A stretch of 64,000 nt of DNA, from NCBI RefSeq assembly GCF_004216565.1, contig NZ_SGWV01000007.1:620001-684000 (forward strand), given 5' to 3'. Shown in pieces: positions 19,609-29,994 of this stretch. Within the stretch, counting starts at the first letter, position 1, and each line of letters opens with the position of its first letter. The notes beneath the pieces were generated by a model. The model was not told the origin of the DNA and ran no database searches. It saw only the letters and a program-made list of their open reading frames with translations. This DNA comes from Sphaerotilus mobilis (GTDB lineage Bacteria > Pseudomonadota > Gammaproteobacteria > Burkholderiales > Burkholderiaceae_C). The position numbers and the translations under genes were made by a program.

Positions 19609-20730
19609 ATGAAACACACCCGACTGGACCGCCGCACCCTGCTTTCCACCGGCGCAGCCTTGGCCGCACCCCTGTTCGTGCCCGGCCTTGCCCGCGCCCA
19701 GGCCGCCGAGCGCCGCTTCGAACCGCAGATCGCCGGCTGGCGCACCTTCGAAGTCACGACCACCGTCCAGGTGGCCGACGTTCAAGGAGCGACGCAGCTG
19801 TGGCTGCCCATCCCCGACATCACCTCCGACTACCAGCAGTCGGTCGACAACCGCTGGAGCGGCAATGCCGACACGATCGGCCTGACGCGCGAATCGAAGC
19901 ATGGCGTCCAGATGCTGCACGCCACCTTCGCCGCCAGCAACGCCCAGCCGACCGTCACGCTGACCAGCACGCTGCGCACCCGCAACCGCGCGGTCGACTG
20001 GAACGCTCGCGCGGGGCAGGCCGAAGATCCCGCCGTGCTCAAGGCCAATCTGCAGCCCACCGAACTCAAGCCGCTCGACGGCATCGTGCGCAAGACGGCG
20101 CTGGAAGCCACCAAGGGCGCCACGACCGATGTGGACAAGGTTCGCGCGCTCTACAGCTGGGTGATTGCCAACAGCTGGCGCGAGCCCAAGACGCGCGGCT
20201 GCGGCACCGGCGACATCCAGGCCATGCTGGAGACCGGCAACCTGGGCGGCAAATGCGCTGACCTGAACGCGATCTTCGTCGGCCTGTGCCGTGCGGTGGG
20301 TGTGCCGGCGCGCGATGTCTACGGGCTGCGTCTGGTGCCGTCCGCCTTTGGCTACAAGGAACTGGGCGGGAATCCGGCCAATCTCAAAGGTGCCCAGCAT
20401 TGCCGTGCCGAGGTCTACCTCACCGGCACGGGCTGGGTGGCCATGGACCCGGCCGATGTGCTCAAGGTCATGCGCCAGGAAACGGCCGAGTGGATCAAGG
20501 ACCCTGCACACCCGATCGTCGCGCCCGTGATGAAGGGGCTGTTTGGCAGCTGGGAAGGCAACTGGGTGGGCTGGAACACCGTCAATGACCTCGTCCTGCC
20601 GGGCAGTGCCGACCGTGGCACCAAGTCCTTCCTGATGTATCCCAATGGCGAGAATGCCAGCGGCCGTTTCGACGAGTCCTCACCCGACAGCTTCAAGTAC
20701 ACGATCAGCGCACGCGAACTCAGCACCTGA
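19609..20730 (+). CDS. Tat-exported transglutaminase-like (cysteine protease fold) protein
   Basis: A 373-residue protein with a twin-arginine signal (LDRRTLLSTGAALAAPLF, cleavage near ARAQA) and a transglutaminase-like core. Likely catalytic residues are Cys in GNLGGKCADLNAIFVGLCRA, His in KGAQHCRAEVYL and Asp in GWVAMDPADV. The N-terminal ~150 residues form a beta-rich domain. Proteins of this group can be peptidases, amidases or crosslinkers, so the substrate is unknown. CTGGAG lies 8 bases before the ATG. It lies between selA and selB together with the TlpA-like gene, giving three Tat-signal proteins (with FdnG) in one locus. Confidence 0.85.
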   Translation: MKHTRLDRRTLLSTGAALAAPLFVPGLARAQAAERRFEPQIAGWRTFEVTTTVQVADVQGATQLWLPIPDITSDYQQSVDNRWSGNADTIGLTRESKHGVQMLHATFAASNAQPTVTLTSTLRTRNRAVDWNARAGQAEDPAVLKANLQPTELKPLDGIVRKTALEATKGATTDVDKVRALYSWVIANSWREPKTRGCGTGDIQAMLETGNLGGKCADLNAIFVGLCRAVGVPARDVYGLRLVPSAFGYKELGGNPANLKGAQHCRAEVYLTGTGWVAMDPADVLKVMRQETAEWIKDPAHPIVAPVMKGLFGSWEGNWVGWNTVNDLVLPGSADRGTKSFLMYPNGENASGRFDESSPDSFKYTISARELST

Positions 20731-20760
20731 GCCCACGCCCACCTTCATCCGGAGACCCCC

Positions 20761-22770
20761 ATGATCGTCGGCACCGCCGGCCACATCGACCACGGCAAGA
20801 CCACGCTGGTGAAGGCGCTGACCGGCGTCGACACCGACCGCCTGCCCGAAGAGAAGAAGCGCGGCATCAGCATCGAGCTGGGCTACGCCTTCCTCGATGT
20901 GCCCGAGGTCGACGGGCACACAGCACCGCGCATCGGCTTCATCGATGTGCCCGGCCACGAACGGCTGGTCCACACGATGCTGGCCGGTGCGACCGGCATC
21001 GACCATGCCTTGCTGCTCGTCGCTGCCGACGACGGCGTGATGCCGCAGACCCGCGAGCATCTGGCGGTGCTGTCCCTGCTGGGTCTTCGCGAGGGCGCCG
21101 TGGTCATCACCAAGGCCGATCGGGTCGACGCCGAGCGGCTCGCCGCCGTGCGCGCCGAAGCCCTTGCACTGGTGCAGGGCAGCTCGCTGGCCGACGCGCC
21201 GGTGCTCGCGGTGTCGGCCCACAGCGGCCTGGGGTTGACCGAGCTGCGCGAGCGGCTCTGGGCCGCTGCACGGGCCCATGCCGGCCGCAACGACCGTGGC
21301 GATGGGGCGTTCCGGCTGGCGATCGACCGGGCCTTCACGCTCGACGGCGTCGGCACGGTCGTCACCGGCACGGTGCATGCCGGCAGCGTCGCGGTCGGTG
21401 ATGAACTCGTTCGCATGCCCGGTGGGCAGCGTGTGCGGGTGCGCAGCCTGCACGCGCAGAACCGCGTGGTCGAACGCGCCGAGGCCGGCCAGCGCTGCGC
21501 GGTCGGCCTGGTCGGCCTGGCCAAGGACGAGATCGGCCGCGGCCAGTGGATCGTGGCACCTGCCGCTGCGCTGGCCACCGACCGGCTCGATGCGAGCTTG
21601 ACGCTCTGGCACGACGAGGCCAAGCCGCTGCGCAGCGGCACACCGGTGCATGTGCACATCGGCGCGATCGACATGCCGGGCACGGTCGCGATCCTCGATG
21701 AACACGGGGTTTCTGGCGATCCGGGACCTGCCACCGATCGCTTGATGCCCGGTGCGACCGCGCGGGTCCAGCTGATCCTGCGCAGCCCGGTCGGCGCCTG
21801 GCATGGCGACCGCGTCGTGCTGCGCGACGCCTCGGCCAGCCGCACGCTGGCCGGCGGCATCGTGCTCGACCCCCATGCGCCCACGCGCTATCGGCGCACA
21901 CCGCAGCGCCTGGCAGAACTGGCGGCGCTGGCCTTGCCGACGCTGGACGAGCGGGTGGCCGCGCTGATCGACGCGGCACCGAACGGCGTCGACCTGAACC
22001 GCCTGGCCGCTGCGCAAGGTCAGCCGCTGAGCGCCTTGCAGGCGCGGCCCCACAAGCCGTCGACCACACACAGCCACGACGGCTGGGCCCTGGGTTCGAG
22101 CCAGTCCGAGGCGGCCCGTCAGGCCCTGCTGGCCGCGCTGTCGCGCTTCCACGCCGGTCATCCCGAAGAACTCGGCCCGGACACCGCGCGGCTGCGCCGG
22201 CTGGCCCTGCCGCGCCTGCCCGAGCCGCTCTACCGAGCCCTGCTGACGGGCCTGCAGGCCGCTGCACAGGTGCTCGTGCGGGGTGCCTATGTGCACCTGC
22301 CCGAACACGGCATCCAGCTCTCAGCCACCGAGGAACGACTGGCTCAGAAGGTGAGCCCGGCCCTGGCCGCCGCAGGCTACGAAGGCGCCTGGGTGCGCGA
22401 CCTCGCGCGTGATGCCAAGGAGTCCGAGCCCTTGATGCGCGTCACGCTGGCCCGGCTCGCCCAGCGCGGCGAGCTGGTGCAAGTGGTGAAAGACCTCTAC
22501 TACCCGCCGGCCACGATGGCCAGACTCTGCGCCATCGCCCGCGAGGTCGCCCACGCCCATGACGGCGAGGTCACGGCCGCACGGTTCCGCGACGCCACGT
22601 CGCTGGGCCGCAAGCGGGCGATCCAGATCCTCGAATGCCTCGACCGCATCGGCCTGCTGCGACGGGTCGGTGATGTGCACCGGCTGCGCGCGGACAGCCA
22701 GTTGTACCGGGAAAGCGGGGATGACCGGGATGACCGGCAGACCCGCACGGCGGTGATCCGCGCGACCTGA
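20761..22770 (+). CDS. selB: Selenocysteine-specific translation elongation factor
   Basis: SelB delivers Sec-tRNA(Sec) to the ribosome at UGA and reads the SECIS hairpin. The GTPase domain shows G1 [14 protein letters not shown]2 [14 protein letters not shown]3 DVPGHE and G4 ITKAD. Domains II and III follow, and the C-terminal ~250 residues carry the winged-helix repeats that bind the mRNA hairpin. Length 669 residues is normal. ATG start with GGAGA upstream. The tRNA-Sec gene lies 32 bases downstream, so factor and tRNA are co-located. Confidence 0.97.
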   Translation: MIVGTAGHIDHGKTTLVKALTGVDTDRLPEEKKRGISIELGYAFLDVPEVDGHTAPRIGFIDVPGHERLVHTMLAGATGIDHALLLVAADDGVMPQTREHLAVLSLLGLREGAVVITKADRVDAERLAAVRAEALALVQGSSLADAPVLAVSAHSGLGLTELRERLWAAARAHAGRNDRGDGAFRLAIDRAFTLDGVGTVVTGTVHAGSVAVGDELVRMPGGQRVRVRSLHAQNRVVERAEAGQRCAVGLVGLAKDEIGRGQWIVAPAAALATDRLDASLTLWHDEAKPLRSGTPVHVHIGAIDMPGTVAILDEHGVSGDPGPATDRLMPGATARVQLILRSPVGAWHGDRVVLRDASASRTLAGGIVLDPHAPTRYRRTPQRLAELAALALPTLDERVAALIDAAPNGVDLNRLAAAQGQPLSALQARPHKPSTTHSHDGWALGSSQSEAARQALLAALSRFHAGHPEELGPDTARLRRLALPRLPEPLYRALLTGLQAAAQVLVRGAYVHLPEHGIQLSATEERLAQKVSPALAAAGYEGAWVRDLARDAKESEPLMRVTLARLAQRGELVQVVKDLYYPPATMARLCAIAREVAHAHDGEVTAARFRDATSLGRKRAIQILECLDRIGLLRRVGDVHRLRADSQLYRESGDDRDDRQTRTAVIRAT

Positions 22771-22801
22771 CCCTCGGGTGCGCCGGACAGATCGGATTCA
22801 A

Positions 22802-22897
22802 GGAGGGGAAACGACCCTGGTGGGTCGGCCGGGCTTCAAACCCGGTGGGTGGCGCCATGCGTCGCCGGGTGGGTTCGACTCCCATTCCCTTCCGCCA
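22802..22897 (+). tRNA. selC: tRNA-Sec (anticodon UCA)
   Basis: A 96-nt gene with an 8-bp acceptor stem (GGAGGGGA with TCCCTTCC, one G-U), discriminator G and encoded CCA. The anticodon loop CTTCAAA contains UCA (22836-22838). The long extra arm (GTGGCGCCATGCGTCGCC region) and GTTCGACTC T-loop match bacterial tRNA-Sec, which is unusually long. It follows selB directly and reads the UGA in fdnG. Confidence 0.96.
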
Positions 22898-22928
22898 CAA
22901 CCCCACCGCAGCCTGCGGCCCCGGACAT

Positions 22929-22952
22929 AAAAAAGCCCCGCGACGGCGGGGC
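22929..22952 (-). terminator. Rho-independent terminator of clpA
   Basis: GCCCCG (22935-22940) and CGGGGC (22947-22952) form a stem followed on the minus strand by six U residues. It lies 27 bases after the clpA stop. Confidence 0.85.
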
Positions 22953-22978
22953 TTCGGGGCGGGGTCGCGGTCCGTCGA

Positions 22979-25300
22979 TCAGGCGGTCGCCGGCTCGGAC
23001 TTGGGCTTGTCGCTCTTGTTGTTGCGCGGCTCGATGTCGAGCGTGACCTCGCTCTTGTCGTCGATGTCCACCGTCAGACGGCCACCTTCGGTCAGACGGC
23101 CGAACAGCAACTCGTCGGCCAGCGCGCGGCGGATGGTGTCCTGGATCAGGCGCTGCATCGGGCGCGCGCCCATCAACGGATCGAAGCCCTTCTTGCCCAG
23201 GTGCTGGCGCAGCGCGTCGGTGAAGGTGACCTCGACCTTCTTCTCGCCGAGCTGGCTCTCGAGCTGCAGCAAGAACTTGTCGACCACCCGCAGGATGATC
23301 TCCTCGTCCAGCGCGCGGAAGCTGACGATCGCATCGAGCCGGTTGCGGAACTCGGGCGTGAACATGCGCTTGATGTCGCCCATCTCGTCGCCGCTTTCGC
23401 GCGCCGTCGTGAAGCCGATGGTGGCCTTCTGCATGGTCTCGGCGCCCGCGTTGGTCGTCATGATGACGATGACGTTGCGGAAGTCGGCCTTGCGCCCGTT
23501 GTTGTCGGTCAGCGTGCCGTGGTCCATGACCTGCAGCAGGACGTTGAAGACATCCGGATGAGCCTTCTCGATCTCATCGAGCAGCAGCACGCAGTGCGGC
23601 TTCTTGGTGACCGCCTCGGTCAGCAGGCCGCCCTGGTCGAAGCCGACATAGCCCGGAGGCGCACCGATCAGGCGGCTGACGGCGTGGCGCTCCATGTACT
23701 CGGACATGTCGAAGCGGATCAGGTCGATGCCCAGGATGTAGGCCAGCTGCTTGGCAACCTCGGTCTTGCCCACACCCGTCGGGCCGCTGAACAGGAAGGC
23801 GCCGATCGGCTTCTCGGGCTTGCCCAGGCCGGAACGCGCCATCTTGATCGCGCCGGACAGCGCGTCGATGGCCGGGTCCTGGCCGAACACGACGCTCTTG
23901 AGGTCGCGGTCCAGGCTCTTGAGCTTGGAGCGGTCGTCGCTGGACACGCTGGCCGGCGGGATGCGGGCGATCTTGGCGACGATGTCCTCGACCTCGTTGC
24001 GGGTGATCTTCTTCTTCTGCTTGCTCTTGGGCAGCACACGTTGCGCGGCACCGGCCTCGTCGATCACGTCGATCGCCTTGTCGGGCAGGTGGCGGTCATT
24101 GATGAACTTGGCCGACAGCTCGGCCGCAGCCTGCAGCGCGCCCAGGTCGTACTTGACGCTGTGGTGCTCCTCGAAGCGCGACTTCAGGCCCTTGAGAATC
24201 TCGATGGTCTGCTCGACCGAAGGCTCGACCACGTCGACCTTCTGGAAGCGCCGCGACAACGCCGCGTCCTTCTCGAAGATGCCCCGGTACTCGGTGAATG
24301 TGGTGGCACCGATGCACTTGATCTGGCCCGAGCTGAGCGCCGGCTTGAGCAGGTTGCTCGCATCGAGCGTGCCGCCCGAGGCCGCGCCGGCACCGATCAG
24401 CGTGTGGATCTCGTCGATGAACAGGATCGCGTGCGGGTGTTCCTTGAGCTGCTTGAGCACGCCCTTCAGACGCTGTTCGAAGTCGCCGCGGTACTTGGTG
24501 CCAGCCAGCAGCGCGCCCATGTCCAGCGAGTAGACGGTGGACTCGGCCAGCACGTCGGGCACGTCGGACTGGGTGATGCGCCAGGCCAGGCCCTCGGCGA
24601 TGGCAGTCTTGCCCACGCCGGCCTCGCCGACCAGCAGCGGGTTGTTCTTGCGACGACGGCAGAGCACCTGGATGACGCGTTCGACCTCGTGCTCGCGGCC
24701 GATCAGCGGATCGATGCGGCCGTCACGCGCAGCCTGGTTGAGGTTCTGCGTGTACTGGTCCAGCGGCGAGCCCTTGCCCTCGCCCTCGTCCTTGTCGGCC
24801 TCGCCGCTCGACGAGTTGCCGGTTGGCTCGCTGCCGCCGCCCTTGGTGGGCTCGGGCGGCTCGCTCTTCTTGATGCCGTGGGCGATGAAGTTGACGACGT
24901 CCAGGCGCGTCACACCCTGCTGGTGCAGGTAGTAGACGGCGTGCGAATCCTTCTCGCCGAAGATCGCCACCAGCACATTGGCGCCGGTGACTTCCTTCTT
25001 GCCGTTGCCGGTGGACTGCACATGCATGATCGCCCGCTGGATCACACGCTGGAAACCCAGCGTCGGCTGGGTGTCGACCTCATCGGTGCCCCCGACCGTG
25101 GGCGTGTTCTCCTTGATGAACTGCGAAAGACTCTTGCGCAGGTCATCGATGTTGGCGGCACAGGCCTTGAGGACCTCGGACGCCGACGGGTTGTCCAGCA
25201 GCGCGAGCAGCAGGTGCTCGACGGTGATGAACTCGTGCCGCTGCTGGCGCGCCTCGACGAACGCCATGTGCAGACTGACTTCCAACTCTTGCGCGATCAT
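22979..25300 (-). CDS. clpA: ATP-dependent Clp protease ATP-binding subunit ClpA
   Basis: Hexameric AAA+ unfoldase that feeds substrates to ClpP. The 773-residue protein has the N-domain ([18 protein letters not shown]), a first AAA module with [15 protein letters not shown] and [13 protein letters not shown], and a second with [15 protein letters not shown] and [16 protein letters not shown]. The IGF-type ClpP-binding loop is represented by the [10 protein letters not shown] region. The ATG at 25300 has a strong GGAGGT and overlaps the clpS stop (ATGA), so an upstream in-frame start is disfavoured. Second gene of clpS-clpA. Confidence 0.97.
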   Translation of the reverse strand: MIAQELEVSLHMAFVEARQQRHEFITVEHLLLALLDNPSASEVLKACAANIDDLRKSLSQFIKENTPTVGGTDEVDTQPTLGFQRVIQRAIMHVQSTGNGKKEVTGANVLVAIFGEKDSHAVYYLHQQGVTRLDVVNFIAHGIKKSEPPEPTKGGGSEPTGNSSSGEADKDEGEGKGSPLDQYTQNLNQAARDGRIDPLIGREHEVERVIQVLCRRRKNNPLLVGEAGVGKTAIAEGLAWRITQSDVPDVLAESTVYSLDMGALLAGTKYRGDFEQRLKGVLKQLKEHPHAILFIDEIHTLIGAGAASGGTLDASNLLKPALSSGQIKCIGATTFTEYRGIFEKDAALSRRFQKVDVVEPSVEQTIEILKGLKSRFEEHHSVKYDLGALQAAAELSAKFINDRHLPDKAIDVIDEAGAAQRVLPKSKQKKKITRNEVEDIVAKIARIPPASVSSDDRSKLKSLDRDLKSVVFGQDPAIDALSGAIKMARSGLGKPEKPIGAFLFSGPTGVGKTEVAKQLAYILGIDLIRFDMSEYMERHAVSRLIGAPPGYVGFDQGGLLTEAVTKKPHCVLLLDEIEKAHPDVFNVLLQVMDHGTLTDNNGRKADFRNVIVIMTTNAGAETMQKATIGFTTARESGDEMGDIKRMFTPEFRNRLDAIVSFRALDEEIILRVVDKFLLQLESQLGEKKVEVTFTDALRQHLGKKGFDPLMGARPMQRLIQDTIRRALADELLFGRLTEGGRLTVDIDDKSEVTLDIEPRNNKSDKPKSEPATA

Positions 25301-25644
25301 GCGACCTCCATCGTGCACTGCAGCGGATGACCCGCCCTTCGTGCGGCTGCCATCACCATCTCCACTTTCGTGGCGGCGACATCCTGGGTATAGACACCAC
25401 AGACCGCCCGGCCCTCATGATGAATCTTCAACATGATCTGGGTGGCGGTCTCGAGGTCGTGACGAAAGAACTGCTGCAACACCATCACGACAAACTCCAT
25501 CGGCGTGAAGTCGTCGTTGAGCATCAGGACTTGGTACACGCGCGGGGGCTCCGTGCGCTGTTGCTGCTTCTCTGCAATGACCGCGCCCTGGCCGTCGTCG
25601 GGGGACGGCGGCACACGCGGTGGGTCAGTCTTGCGCTCTGTCAT
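25297..25644 (-). CDS. clpS: ATP-dependent Clp protease adaptor ClpS
   Basis: Adaptor that delivers N-degron proteins to ClpA. The 115-residue protein has a flexible N-terminus and the core [19 protein letters not shown], plus [16 protein letters not shown] and [18 protein letters not shown], the residues forming the N-end-residue pocket. Its stop overlaps the clpA ATG. A -10-like TATAGA/TAGAAT lies only 7-14 bases upstream of the ATG, so the transcript may have a very short leader. Confidence 0.96.
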   Translation of the reverse strand: MTERKTDPPRVPPSPDDGQGAVIAEKQQQRTEPPRVYQVLMLNDDFTPMEFVVMVLQQFFRHDLETATQIMLKIHHEGRAVCGVYTQDVAATKVEMVMAAARRAGHPLQCTMEVA

Positions 25645-25786
25645 GAACCCATTCTATAGACGGCCTGCGGGCCATGCCTGAGCGTGGCGATGGTCCTGCA
25701 GACCGGCCGCAACGCCGGCCCGCTGGCGTCCGGAATGCCCACAAAAAGCACCCGCGCAAACGTTCCCGGGCAGGGTCTTTCCTGCG

Positions 25787-25816
25787 TTGACAAGGGTGTT
25801 TTGCGGTAACGAGAAT
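25787..25816 (+). promoter_or_regulatory. Candidate sigma-70 promoter of the cold-shock gene
   Basis: TTGACA (25787-25792) is separated by 18 bases from GAGAAT (25811-25816), with the cold-shock ATG at 25849. The -35 is perfect and the -10 is weak. A start near 25823 would leave a leader of about 25 bases, short for a cold-induced csp mRNA. Confidence 0.5.
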
Positions 25817-25848
25817 CTTGAAACAAATTCCGGTACGAGGAGCGAGAG

Positions 25849-26100
25849 ATGGCACGCGGCATCGTCAAGTGGTTCAACGACGTGAAGGGGTTCGGGTTCA
25901 TCGAACCAGAAGGCGGCGGTGAAGACGTCTTCGCGCATTTCTCGGCCATCCAGATGGACGGCTTCCGGACCTTGAAGCAGGGCTCTTCGGTCGACTTCGA
26001 CCTGGTCGACGGCCCCAAGGGCAAGCTGGCGCAGAACATCCGATCGGCAGCAGGCACCGTTGCCGCTGCGGAGACCGCCAGTTCGGTCGCGCAAACCTGA
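25849..26100 (+). CDS. Cold-shock domain protein (CspA family)
   Basis: Small RNA-binding OB-fold protein, 83 residues. RNP1 (KGFGFI) and RNP2 (VFAHFSAI) are intact: [20 protein letters not shown] followed by [20 protein letters not shown] ~15-residue Ala/Ser tail extends past the usual ~68-residue core. GAGGAG lies 9 bases before the ATG, and a terminator follows. It is monocistronic. Whether it is cold-induced cannot be seen. Confidence 0.95.
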   Translation: MARGIVKWFNDVKGFGFIEPEGGGEDVFAHFSAIQMDGFRTLKQGSSVDFDLVDGPKGKLAQNIRSAAGTVAAAETASSVAQT

Positions 26101-26130
26101 TCGATCCGGCTTGGCCGCGCCGCCCCGAAA

Positions 26131-26152
26131 GCCCGCTTGCTGCGGGCTTTTT
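26131..26152 (+). terminator. Rho-independent terminator after the cold-shock gene
   Basis: GCCCGC (26131-26136), loop TTGCT, GCGGGC (26142-26147) and then five T residues. It lies 30 bases after the cold-shock stop codon. Confidence 0.88.
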
Positions 26153-26205
26153 GCTGGCTGTTGGATAGGTGCATGGCGAGCCTGATGGCAGCAGACTGCT
26201 TCGGA

Positions 26206-26838
26206 TCAGAAACGAATCCCGCCCGCGCCGGGGTTGGCCGGGGCCAGTGGCGCGATCGGCGTGAACGTTGCCGACGGTGACGTGAGCGGTGCGATCGTCG
26301 CATCGTCGCTGCGGGCCACGGCCAAGGGTTCGGGCACCGGCGGACGCCAGGTCGACGGCAGGGTCGACGTGCGGGGGTAGCCGGCCGCGTCGAGCGTCGC
26401 CTGCCACTCGTCGGGCGTGTAGCCCACCAGCTGCTGACGACCCAGCCGCAGCACCGGAACTTCGGTGGTCTGCTCCAGCCGGCGCAGCTCGCGCACACCT
26501 TCGTCGTCGCCCGCGACCCGTTCGGTGTAAGGCACGCCACGGCTGCGCAGGGCCGCCCGGGCGCTGTCACAGGCGGCGCAGGCGGGTGCGGTGTAGAGCG
26601 TGACGGGGTAGCGCGCCACCACCTGGCGCAAGGCAAACGGCAATTCGGGCACCGTCGCGTTGCTGGCGGTGGCCGAGCCGTCGCGCCGCAAGGGCTGCAC
26701 CCTCAGGCCACGATCGGCAGGTTGGCGGTCGGTGTAGGTCACCGTGCCGTCGGGCGCGACCACCTTGAACTGGGCCCACACCCAACCCGGCGCGACCATC
26801 GCGATCAGGGTCAGGCTGAGGACGACGGTTCGGGTCAT
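26206..26838 (-). CDS. Secreted DUF4124/glutaredoxin-like protein
   Basis: A 210-residue exported protein: signal peptide (MTRTVVLSLTLIAMVAPGWVWA), a short DUF4124-type segment (FKVVAPDGTVTYTDRQPAD) and a glutaredoxin/thioredoxin-like fold with a C-x-x-C in APACAACDSARAALRSRG and a TEVPVLRLGRQQLVGY cis-Pro strand. The C-terminus is Pro/Ser-rich and low in complexity. The ATG at 26838 has GGAGC about 8 bases upstream. Probably a periplasmic thiol oxidoreductase of unknown partner. Divergent from the MBL-fold gene. Confidence 0.8.
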   Translation of the reverse strand: MTRTVVLSLTLIAMVAPGWVWAQFKVVAPDGTVTYTDRQPADRGLRVQPLRRDGSATASNATVPELPFALRQVVARYPVTLYTAPACAACDSARAALRSRGVPYTERVAGDDEGVRELRRLEQTTEVPVLRLGRQQLVGYTPDEWQATLDAAGYPRTSTLPSTWRPPVPEPLAVARSDDATIAPLTSPSATFTPIAPLAPANPGAGGIRF

Positions 26839-27054
26839 GCGGTGCTCCAGGCGCGAGACGAAGGTGAAGACGACAGCCAGACCGAAGCCCGCCACGTCGA
26901 ATCGATCGTATCAGCGGCACCCGTGGCACAGGGGCGCAACAGCCCCGCATCCACACGCCAGTTCAAGGGCAGCGTTCACGCTGGCGGCCACCGCGCAGGC
27001 CGCTGGCATCATCGCGCCCGACCTGAACCAGCGCCTTGCCGGCATGCGACGACC

Positions 27055-28074
27055 ATGAGCCTGATCACTGCTTCGACCGAGTCCCCCGAAACCTTCCTGC
27101 AGGTGCTGGACCACGGCATCACCGTGGTCGACACCGGCTTTCACCGTGCCGACTTCGACGCGGCCTACCTGGTCGTCAGCCCGGAAGGCCGCGCCGCCTT
27201 CATCGACACCGGCCACAACGCCGCCGTGCCGCGCCTGCTGGCCGCGCTGGACCATGCCGGGCTGGGCCGCGACGCGGTCGACTGGGTCATCCCCACCCAC
27301 GTGCACCTGGACCACGCCGGCGGTGCCGGCCTGCTGATGGCCCACCTGCCCCAGGCGCGGGCGCTGATCCACCCGCGCGGCGCGCGCCACCTGATCAACC
27401 CGCTGGCCCTGGTCGAAGGCGCCCGCGCGGTCTACGGGCCCGAGGAGGTGCTGCGCACCTACGGCCACATCCTGCCGATCGATGCGGCGCGCGTGGCCGA
27501 GAGCCACGACGAGATGACGGTCATGCTCGGCAGCCGCGCGCTGCGCCTGATCGACAGCCCCGGCCATGCCCGCCACCACCACGCGATCTGGGACGAGACC
27601 AGCCGAGGCTGGTTCACCGGCGACACCTTCGGCATCAGCTACCGCGACCTCGACGGCGCGCCGCTGCACGCCGGTGGCGCCCCCCGCGTCTACATCATGC
27701 CCAGCAGCACGCCGGTGCAGTTCGAGCCCGACGCGATGCGCTCGTCGATCGCGCGCATGGTGGCGGCTTCGCCGGACTGGATCTACCCGACCCACTACGG
27801 CCGGCTTGGCAACGTGCCGGCGCTGGCTGCGCAGATCCTCGAACAGGTCGATGCCTTCGAACAGGGCGCGCTGGCCTGGGCCCGCGCCCACCCCGGCGCC
27901 GACGCTGCGGTGCGCGAGGCCGCGATGGTCGCCCTGATGCGCCAGATCCTGCTGTCCGCCGCCCGCCGCGCCGGCTCGCCCCTGAGCGACGACGCGGCCG
28001 CGGAACGGCTGGACATCGACATCCGGCTCAACGGGCAAGGGCTGGCGATCTGGCTGGCCAAACAAGCGGCCTGA
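27055..28074 (+). CDS. MBL-fold metallohydrolase
   Basis: A 339-residue metallo-beta-lactamase-fold protein. The metal motif is THVHLDHAGGAG (H-x-H-x-D-H), followed by a metal histidine in DSPGHARHHH, an aspartate in WFTGDTFGISYRDLDG and a late histidine in DWIYPTHYGRLG. The C-terminal ~90 residues are helical. Nothing indicates the substrate (thioester, lactone or phosphoester are all possible). No signal peptide, so it is probably cytoplasmic. It stands alone between a divergent glutaredoxin-like gene and the convergent lpdA. Confidence 0.85.
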   Translation: MSLITASTESPETFLQVLDHGITVVDTGFHRADFDAAYLVVSPEGRAAFIDTGHNAAVPRLLAALDHAGLGRDAVDWVIPTHVHLDHAGGAGLLMAHLPQARALIHPRGARHLINPLALVEGARAVYGPEEVLRTYGHILPIDAARVAESHDEMTVMLGSRALRLIDSPGHARHHHAIWDETSRGWFTGDTFGISYRDLDGAPLHAGGAPRVYIMPSSTPVQFEPDAMRSSIARMVAASPDWIYPTHYGRLGNVPALAAQILEQVDAFEQGALAWARAHPGADAAVREAAMVALMRQILLSAARRAGSPLSDDAAAERLDIDIRLNGQGLAIWLAKQAA

Positions 28075-28079
28075 GCATG

Positions 28080-28110
28080 AAAAAACCGCCCTCGGCCTGA
28101 ACCGGGGCGG
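28080..28110 (-). terminator. Rho-independent terminator of the pyruvate dehydrogenase operon
   Basis: CCGCCC (28086-28091) and GGGCGG (28105-28110), extended by CGG/CCG inside, are followed on the minus strand by six U residues (28085-28080). It lies 24 bases past the lpdA stop. Confidence 0.85.
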
Positions 28111-28133
28111 CTGTCGCAGCGGCGATCTGGCGA

Positions 28134-29981
28134 TCAGCGCTTGCTGGGCGGCAGGTCCGTGCAGGAGCCGTGCGCCACCTCGGCGGCCATGCCGATGCTC
28201 TCGCCCAGCGTCGGGTGCGGGTGGATGGTCTTGCCGATGTCGACCGCGTCCGCGCCCATCTCGATGGCCAGCGCGATCTCGCCAATCATGTCGCCCGCGT
28301 GGGTGCCGACCATGCCACCGCCGAGGATCTTGCCGTGGCCATGGGCCTCGGGCGAGTCGTCGAACAGCAGCTTGGTAAAGCCTTCATCGCGGCCGTTGGC
28401 GATGGCACGGCCAGAGGCCGACCACGGGAACAGGCCCTTCTTGACCTTGATGCCCTGGGCCTTGGCCTGGTCCTCGGTCAGGCCCACCCAGGCCACTTCC
28501 GGATCGGTGTAGGCCACGCTCGGAATGACCCGGGCGTTGAACGCCGCCGCCGCCAGTTCCTTGTTGCCCTGCAACGTGCCGGCGATGACCTCGGCGGCCA
28601 CATGCGCCTCGTGCACCGCCTTGTGGGCGAGCATGGGCTGGCCGACGATGTCGCCGATCGCGAAGATGTGCGGGACGTTGGTGCGCATCTGGATGTCCAC
28701 CGGGATGAAGCCCCGGTCGGTCACCGCGACGCCGGCCTGGTCCGCGCCGATCTTCTTGCCGTTCGGGCTGCGGCCCACCGCCTGCAGGACCAGGTCGTAG
28801 ACGCCTTCGGACCGGGTGCCGTCAAGGCCCTCGAACTGGACCTTGATGCCTTCGGGCGTTGCCTCGGCACCGACGGTCTTGGTCTTCAACATGATCTTGT
28901 CGAAGCGGCCCTTGTTCATCTTCTCCCAGACCTTGACGAGGTCGCGGTCGGCGCCCTGCATCAGGCCGTCGAGCATCTCCACCACGTCCAGGCGGGCGCC
29001 CAGCGTGCTGTAGACCGTGCCCATCTCCAGCCCGATGATGCCGCCGCCGACGATCAGCATCTTCTTGGGCACGCCCTTGAGGGCCAGCGCGCCGGTCGAG
29101 TCGACGATGCGATCGTCCTGCGGGAAGAACGGCAGCTTCACCGACTGCGAGCCCGCCGCGATGATGGCGTGCTTGAACTTCACGACCTTCTTGCCGCCGC
29201 TGGCTTCGGTGCCGGTGCCGGTCGTCTCGCTCACCTGCACGTGGTACGGGTCGAGGAAGGTGCCGATGCCGCGCACGGTGGTGACCTTGCGCATCTTGGC
29301 CATGGCCGCCAGGCCACCGGTCAGCTTGCCAATGACCTTTTCCTTGTGGCCGCGCAGTTGGTCGACGTTGACGGTCGGTGCGCCAAAGGACACGCCCAGA
29401 TCGGCCATGTGGCTGACCTCGTCCATCACCGCGGCCACGTGCAGCAGCGCCTTGGACGGGATGCAGCCCACGTTGAGGCAGACACCTCCGAGCGTGGCGT
29501 AACGCTCGACGATGACGACCTTCAGGCCCAGGTCGGCGGCCCGGAAGGCGGCTGAGTAGCCGCCAGGGCCAGCACCCAGCACGAGCAGGTCACAGTCGAC
29601 GTCGGCCGCGCCGGCATAGCTGCCGGCAGGACCGGCGACGGCTGCGGGTGCCGGCGCTCCGACCGGCGCAGTGACCGGCGCAGCAACGGGCGCAGCTGCG
29701 GCCGGCGCCGGCGTGGCCGCCGGGGTCGGCGCCACCGCCGCACCCGCCACCTCCAGCGACAGGATCACGCTGCCCTGGTTGACCTTGTCGCCGATGGCGA
29801 CCCGGATGGCCTGCACCACACCGGCGTGCGACGAGGGGATCTCCATCGAGGCCTTGTCGGACTCGACCGTGATCAGGCTCTGCTCGGCCTTCACCGTGTC
29901 ACCCGGCTTGACCAGGATCTCGATGATGCCGACGTCCTTGAAGTCGCCAATGTCGGGGACTTGAACTTCGATCAATGCCAT
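28134..29981 (-). CDS. lpdA: Dihydrolipoyl dehydrogenase (E3) with N-terminal lipoyl domain
   Basis: FAD enzyme that reoxidises dihydrolipoyl groups of E2 and makes NADH. The 615-residue protein starts with a lipoyl domain (lysine in [12 protein letters not shown], about residue 43), an Ala/Pro linker (about 80-115), then the flavin disulfide reductase core: [18 protein letters not shown], redox pair [19 protein letters not shown] site [17 protein letters not shown], and the C-terminal H-x-x-x-x-E in [15 protein letters not shown]. An E3 with its own lipoyl domain is typical of several betaproteobacteria. Last gene of aceE-aceF-lpdA, 13 bases after aceF. Confidence 0.97.
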   Translation of the reverse strand: MALIEVQVPDIGDFKDVGIIEILVKPGDTVKAEQSLITVESDKASMEIPSSHAGVVQAIRVAIGDKVNQGSVILSLEVAGAAVAPTPAATPAPAAAAPVAAPVTAPVGAPAPAAVAGPAGSYAGAADVDCDLLVLGAGPGGYSAAFRAADLGLKVVIVERYATLGGVCLNVGCIPSKALLHVAAVMDEVSHMADLGVSFGAPTVNVDQLRGHKEKVIGKLTGGLAAMAKMRKVTTVRGIGTFLDPYHVQVSETTGTGTEASGGKKVVKFKHAIIAAGSQSVKLPFFPQDDRIVDSTGALALKGVPKKMLIVGGGIIGLEMGTVYSTLGARLDVVEMLDGLMQGADRDLVKVWEKMNKGRFDKIMLKTKTVGAEATPEGIKVQFEGLDGTRSEGVYDLVLQAVGRSPNGKKIGADQAGVAVTDRGFIPVDIQMRTNVPHIFAIGDIVGQPMLAHKAVHEAHVAAEVIAGTLQGNKELAAAAFNARVIPSVAYTDPEVAWVGLTEDQAKAQGIKVKKGLFPWSASGRAIANGRDEGFTKLLFDDSPEAHGHGKILGGGMVGTHAGDMIGEIALAIEMGADAVDIGKTIHPHPTLGESIGMAAEVAHGSCTDLPPSKR

Positions 29982-29994
29982 GTCGTGCTCCCGT

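Noticed and set aside
22845-23561. Plus-strand frame running from tRNA-Sec into the clpA region
   Set aside because: It is antisense to the clpA C-terminus and starts inside the tRNA gene.
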